A DNA stretch of 64,000 nucleotides, from contig NZ_WQRF01000003.1 of the NCBI RefSeq assembly GCF_009758415.1, positions 124,001 through 188,000 of the forward strand, read 5' to 3'. The position numbers and the translations under genes were made by a program. This document shows, piece by piece, positions 61,805-64,000 of this stretch; position 1 is the first letter of the stretch, and each line of letters begins with the position of its first letter. Origin of the DNA: Devosia marina (GTDB lineage: Bacteria > Pseudomonadota > Alphaproteobacteria > Rhizobiales > Devosiaceae). The notes under the pieces were generated by a model. That model did not search any database. It was not told the DNA's origin and was given only the letters and a program-made list of their open reading frames with translations.

Positions 61805-63133
61805 CTAGTGGTCGGTCTTGCTGTTCGGGGCTGCAGCGGTACCATAAGGCACATTGCGTCCGCCATAGCGGCGCACGCGAATATTGGCCTGCTCGGCATG
61901 GCCGACAAAACCTTCCAGCATGGAAAGGCGCGAACCATATTCGCCGATCATCGCCGAAGCCGCGTCGGTAGTCACGGTCTGCCAGGTACAGGTCTTGAGG
62001 AATTTGCCAACCCAGAGGCCACCCGTATAGCGGGCCGCCTTCATGGTGGGCAGCGTATGATTGGTGCCAATCACCTTGTCGCCATAAGCCACATTGGTGC
62101 GCGGGCCCAAGAACAGCGCGCCGTAATTGGTCATATTGTCCCGGAACCACATATCGCGATCGGTCATCACCTGCACATGCTCTGAAGCAATCCGGTCGGC
62201 CTCAACCAGCATTTCATCGTAGTCTTCACACACGACCACTTCGCCATAATCGGCCCAGGATTTGCGCGCCATGTCGGCTGTGGGCAGAATTTCGAGCAGC
62301 CGCTCGATTTCAGCCATGGTGTCGCGGGCAAGTTTTTCCGAATTGGTCAGCAGGATCGCCGGGCTGGTCGGGCCATGCTCGGCCTGCCCCAAAAGGTCCG
62401 TGGCGCAGATTTCGCCGTCAACGGTTTCGTCCGCAATGACCAGCGTCTCGGTCGGACCAGCAAACAGGTCAATGCCGACCCGACCATAGAGCTGACGTTT
62501 CGCCTCGGCCACAAAGGCATTGCCGGGCCCCACCAGCATATCGACCGGGTCGATGCTTTGTGTGCCGATGGCCATGGCGCCGATCGCCTGGATGCCGCCC
62601 AGCACGTAGATCTCATCGGCACCCGCCATGGCCTGAGCGGCGACGATAGCCGGCGCAGCCTTGCCATTGAATGGCGGCGCACAGGTGATGACGCGCGGAC
62701 AGCCGGCAACCTTGGCCGTCAGTACCGACATATGCGCCGAGGCCAGCAGCGGATATTTGCCACCGGGCACATAGCAGCCCACCGCGTTTATCGGCACATG
62801 CTTGTGACCCAGGGTTACGCCCGGCAGCGTCTCGACGGCCAGGTCGACCATGGTGTCTTTCTGTTTTTGGGCAAAGTTCCGGACCTGGGTCTGGGCAAAT
62901 TCGATATCGGCCAGATCCTGATCGGTGAGTTGCGCCTTGCAGTCATCGATCTCTTTCTGGCTCAGCCGGAAATCGGCCCGATCCCACTTGTCGAACTTGA
63001 GCGAGAGTTCGCGGACAGCTTCATCACCGCGCTTTTCGATATCGCCCAGTATGGATTCGACCGTCGCCCGGACCTGCCGATCCGCCTCGGCCCGTTCCTC
63101 GACATCTTTTCCGCGTTTCAGCCAGACTGGCAT
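61805..63133 (-). CDS. Catabolic histidinol-dehydrogenase-family protein 2 (HpsN-like)
   Basis: A 442-residue HisD-family protein that starts [14 protein letters not shown], a short N-terminus seen in catabolic HisD paralogs including HpsN-type sulfopropanediol dehydrogenases. [49 protein letters not shown] and [16 protein letters not shown] show an intact active site. The C-terminus is longer than in biosynthetic HisD. It heads the operon with the SDR and LacI genes. Why one regulon holds two such paralogs is unclear; they may act on different intermediates. Confidence 0.85.
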   Translation of the reverse strand: MPVWLKRGKDVEERAEADRQVRATVESILGDIEKRGDEAVRELSLKFDKWDRADFRLSQKEIDDCKAQLTDQDLADIEFAQTQVRNFAQKQKDTMVDLAVETLPGVTLGHKHVPINAVGCYVPGGKYPLLASAHMSVLTAKVAGCPRVITCAPPFNGKAAPAIVAAQAMAGADEIYVLGGIQAIGAMAIGTQSIDPVDMLVGPGNAFVAEAKRQLYGRVGIDLFAGPTETLVIADETVDGEICATDLLGQAEHGPTSPAILLTNSEKLARDTMAEIERLLEILPTADMARKSWADYGEVVVCEDYDEMLVEADRIASEHVQVMTDRDMWFRDNMTNYGALFLGPRTNVAYGDKVIGTNHTLPTMKAARYTGGLWVGKFLKTCTWQTVTTDAASAMIGEYGSRLSMLEGFVGHAEQANIRVRRYGGRNVPYGTAAAPNSKTDH

Positions 63134-63165
63134 GGGTGCTCCCCTCTCTAAGCAGTTTCGCAAAA

Positions 63166-63181
63166 TTGCATACGTATGCAA
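63166..63181. promoter_or_regulatory. LacI-type operator 3 (perfect palindrome)
   Basis: TTGCATACGTATGCAA, fully self-complementary and extended by one A-T pair on each side, 33 bases upstream of the HisD-like gene 2. It defines the consensus for the operators at 56672 and 59923. Confidence 0.82.
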
Positions 63182-63224
63182 TACAGCAAGTTTGTGGCGC
63201 GCGAAAGCACGACCTTCGCCCTAT

Positions 63225-64000
63225 TCACGGAGGCAATGGTCGCTGCACGCTGAAATCGGTTGCTTGCTCGAAAGCATGGCCGAATTGCGCGATTCGCGCT
63301 TCCGCATAGTGGCGCCCGATGATCTGCATGCCAATCGGCAGGCCATCATGGAACCCGACCGGCACAGCCAGCACTGGATGACCCGACACGTTGAAGCCAA
63401 TCGTGCGCATCGGCGTCCACACCGCTTCCTCTTCGAAGGGTGCGGCAGGCAGCGCCGTGGTCAGCGCACCGGCTGTAATCAGCACATCATGGTATCCGAG
63501 CAGTTCATCCACGTCGCGCCGGAACGAAGCCCCTATGGCGCGGGCCTTCTCCACTTCTGTCTCGGACAGCGACAATCCTGCGGCAAGGCTCAGAAATGCT
63601 CGGCGACCATAGCTTTCCGCATGCTCGCGAAGCGCTTTGGCATGCAGCTTGAAGCTTTCTGCGTGAAGAATTGCCGCCACTGCGACTTCGATCGTTGCGT
63701 GGTCAGGCATCTCGACCTCACTGACCACAGCCCCTTGTGCAGACAGCACCGAGACGGCTGCATCCAGCGCCGCCGTCACGGCGGGCATGGTCTGGCTGTC
63801 GTGAGCAAACCAGTTGCGCGCATATCCGATACGCAGGCCGGACACCGGCTCGCCCAGCCGGCTTGCTGCACGGCCTTCGCCATTGCGTCCGCTCAGCACA
63901 TCCAGCGTTATCGCAGCTTCGGCCACAGAGGCGCTGATTGGCCCGACATGGTCCAGGCTCGGCGCCAGATCGAGTACCCCCGAGGTCGGGACCAAGCCAA
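63225..64000 (-). CDS. Amidase-signature-family hydrolase, partial (5' end outside window)
   Basis: About 258 C-terminal residues of an amidase (GatA/AtzF/AmdS superfamily) are visible; the Lys-cis-Ser-Ser catalytic core lies beyond the right edge. The window opens inside GLVPTSGVLDLAPSLDHVGPISASV, the conserved block just after the nucleophile region, and ends with GHPVLAVPVGFHDGLPIGMQIIGRHYAEA, typical of family C-termini. It lies upstream of the HisD-SDR-LacI operon on the same strand, 43 bases before operator 3, and may belong to the same pathway. Confidence 0.88.
   Translation of the reverse strand, partial: GLVPTSGVLDLAPSLDHVGPISASVAEAAITLDVLSGRNGEGRAASRLGEPVSGLRIGYARNWFAHDSQTMPAVTAALDAAVSVLSAQGAVVSEVEMPDHATIEVAVAAILHAESFKLHAKALREHAESYGRRAFLSLAAGLSLSETEVEKARAIGASFRRDVDELLGYHDVLITAGALTTALPAAPFEEEAVWTPMRTIGFNVSGHPVLAVPVGFHDGLPIGMQIIGRHYAEARIAQFGHAFEQATDFSVQRPLPP

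Overview
The window is GC-rich, densely packed DNA from an alphaproteobacterium, most likely of the Hyphomicrobiales and possibly Devosia-like. That inference rests on the betICBA/choXWV choline locus, a DctB/DctD-type two-component system, a RirA-like iron box, Tct-type solute transport and FabV. No rRNA, tRNA, CRISPR, phage or insertion-sequence genes were found. Most genes are catabolic or transport genes in tight operons, many joined by ATGA overlaps.

Layout. 1-4.7 kb: outer-membrane assembly factor tamA (cut by the window edge) and macAB efflux. 4.8-10.2 kb: an SDR dehydrogenase, an Ldh2-family dehydrogenase and a split Rieske oxygenase of NdmC/NdmD/NdmE type (oxygenase without a Rieske domain, reductase carrying the Rieske domain, GST-like partner). 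10.3-17.8 kb: fabV, EF-P with its beta-lysylation enzymes EpmA and EpmB, a DUF892 ferritin-like protein, an acetyl xylan esterase, a degenerate HNH protein and a nucleoside hydrolase. 18-29.8 kb: a coenzyme F420 salvage cassette (F420-dependent glucose-6-phosphate dehydrogenase, CofE and a three-gene F420-0 ABC importer), a second F420-type LLM oxidoreductase, a BMP-family nucleoside-type ABC importer and a cytosine-deaminase-like enzyme with an altered specificity residue. 29.9-37.2 kb: tctCBA transporter, divergent from a DctB/DctD-like pair, then an amidohydrolase. 37.2-41.2 kb: iron-siderophore ABC transporter and a dead ATPase fragment. 41.2-46.2 kb: Puu putrescine degradation. 46.3-54.6 kb: choline-O-sulfate/choline to betaine conversion and choline uptake. 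54.7-64 kb: a LacI-controlled catabolic cluster of unknown substrate.

How the genes fit together. The F420 block looks self-contained: import F420-0, add glutamate, reduce the cofactor with glucose-6-phosphate, then use it in the LLM enzyme at 22635-23636. Two near-identical operators resembling the RutR box (a pyrimidine-responsive TetR regulator in E. coli) precede the two LLM genes; one lies between the nucleoside hydrolase and the F420 operon. With the base/nucleoside importer and deaminase, this suggests F420 chemistry wired to nucleobase, probably pyrimidine, catabolism. This is the most novel system in the window. Other regulatory circuits can be read directly: a consensus sigma-54 promoter with paired upstream activator sites before tctC, a BetI palindrome between betI and choX, and three LacI-type palindromes marking the last cluster as one regulon.
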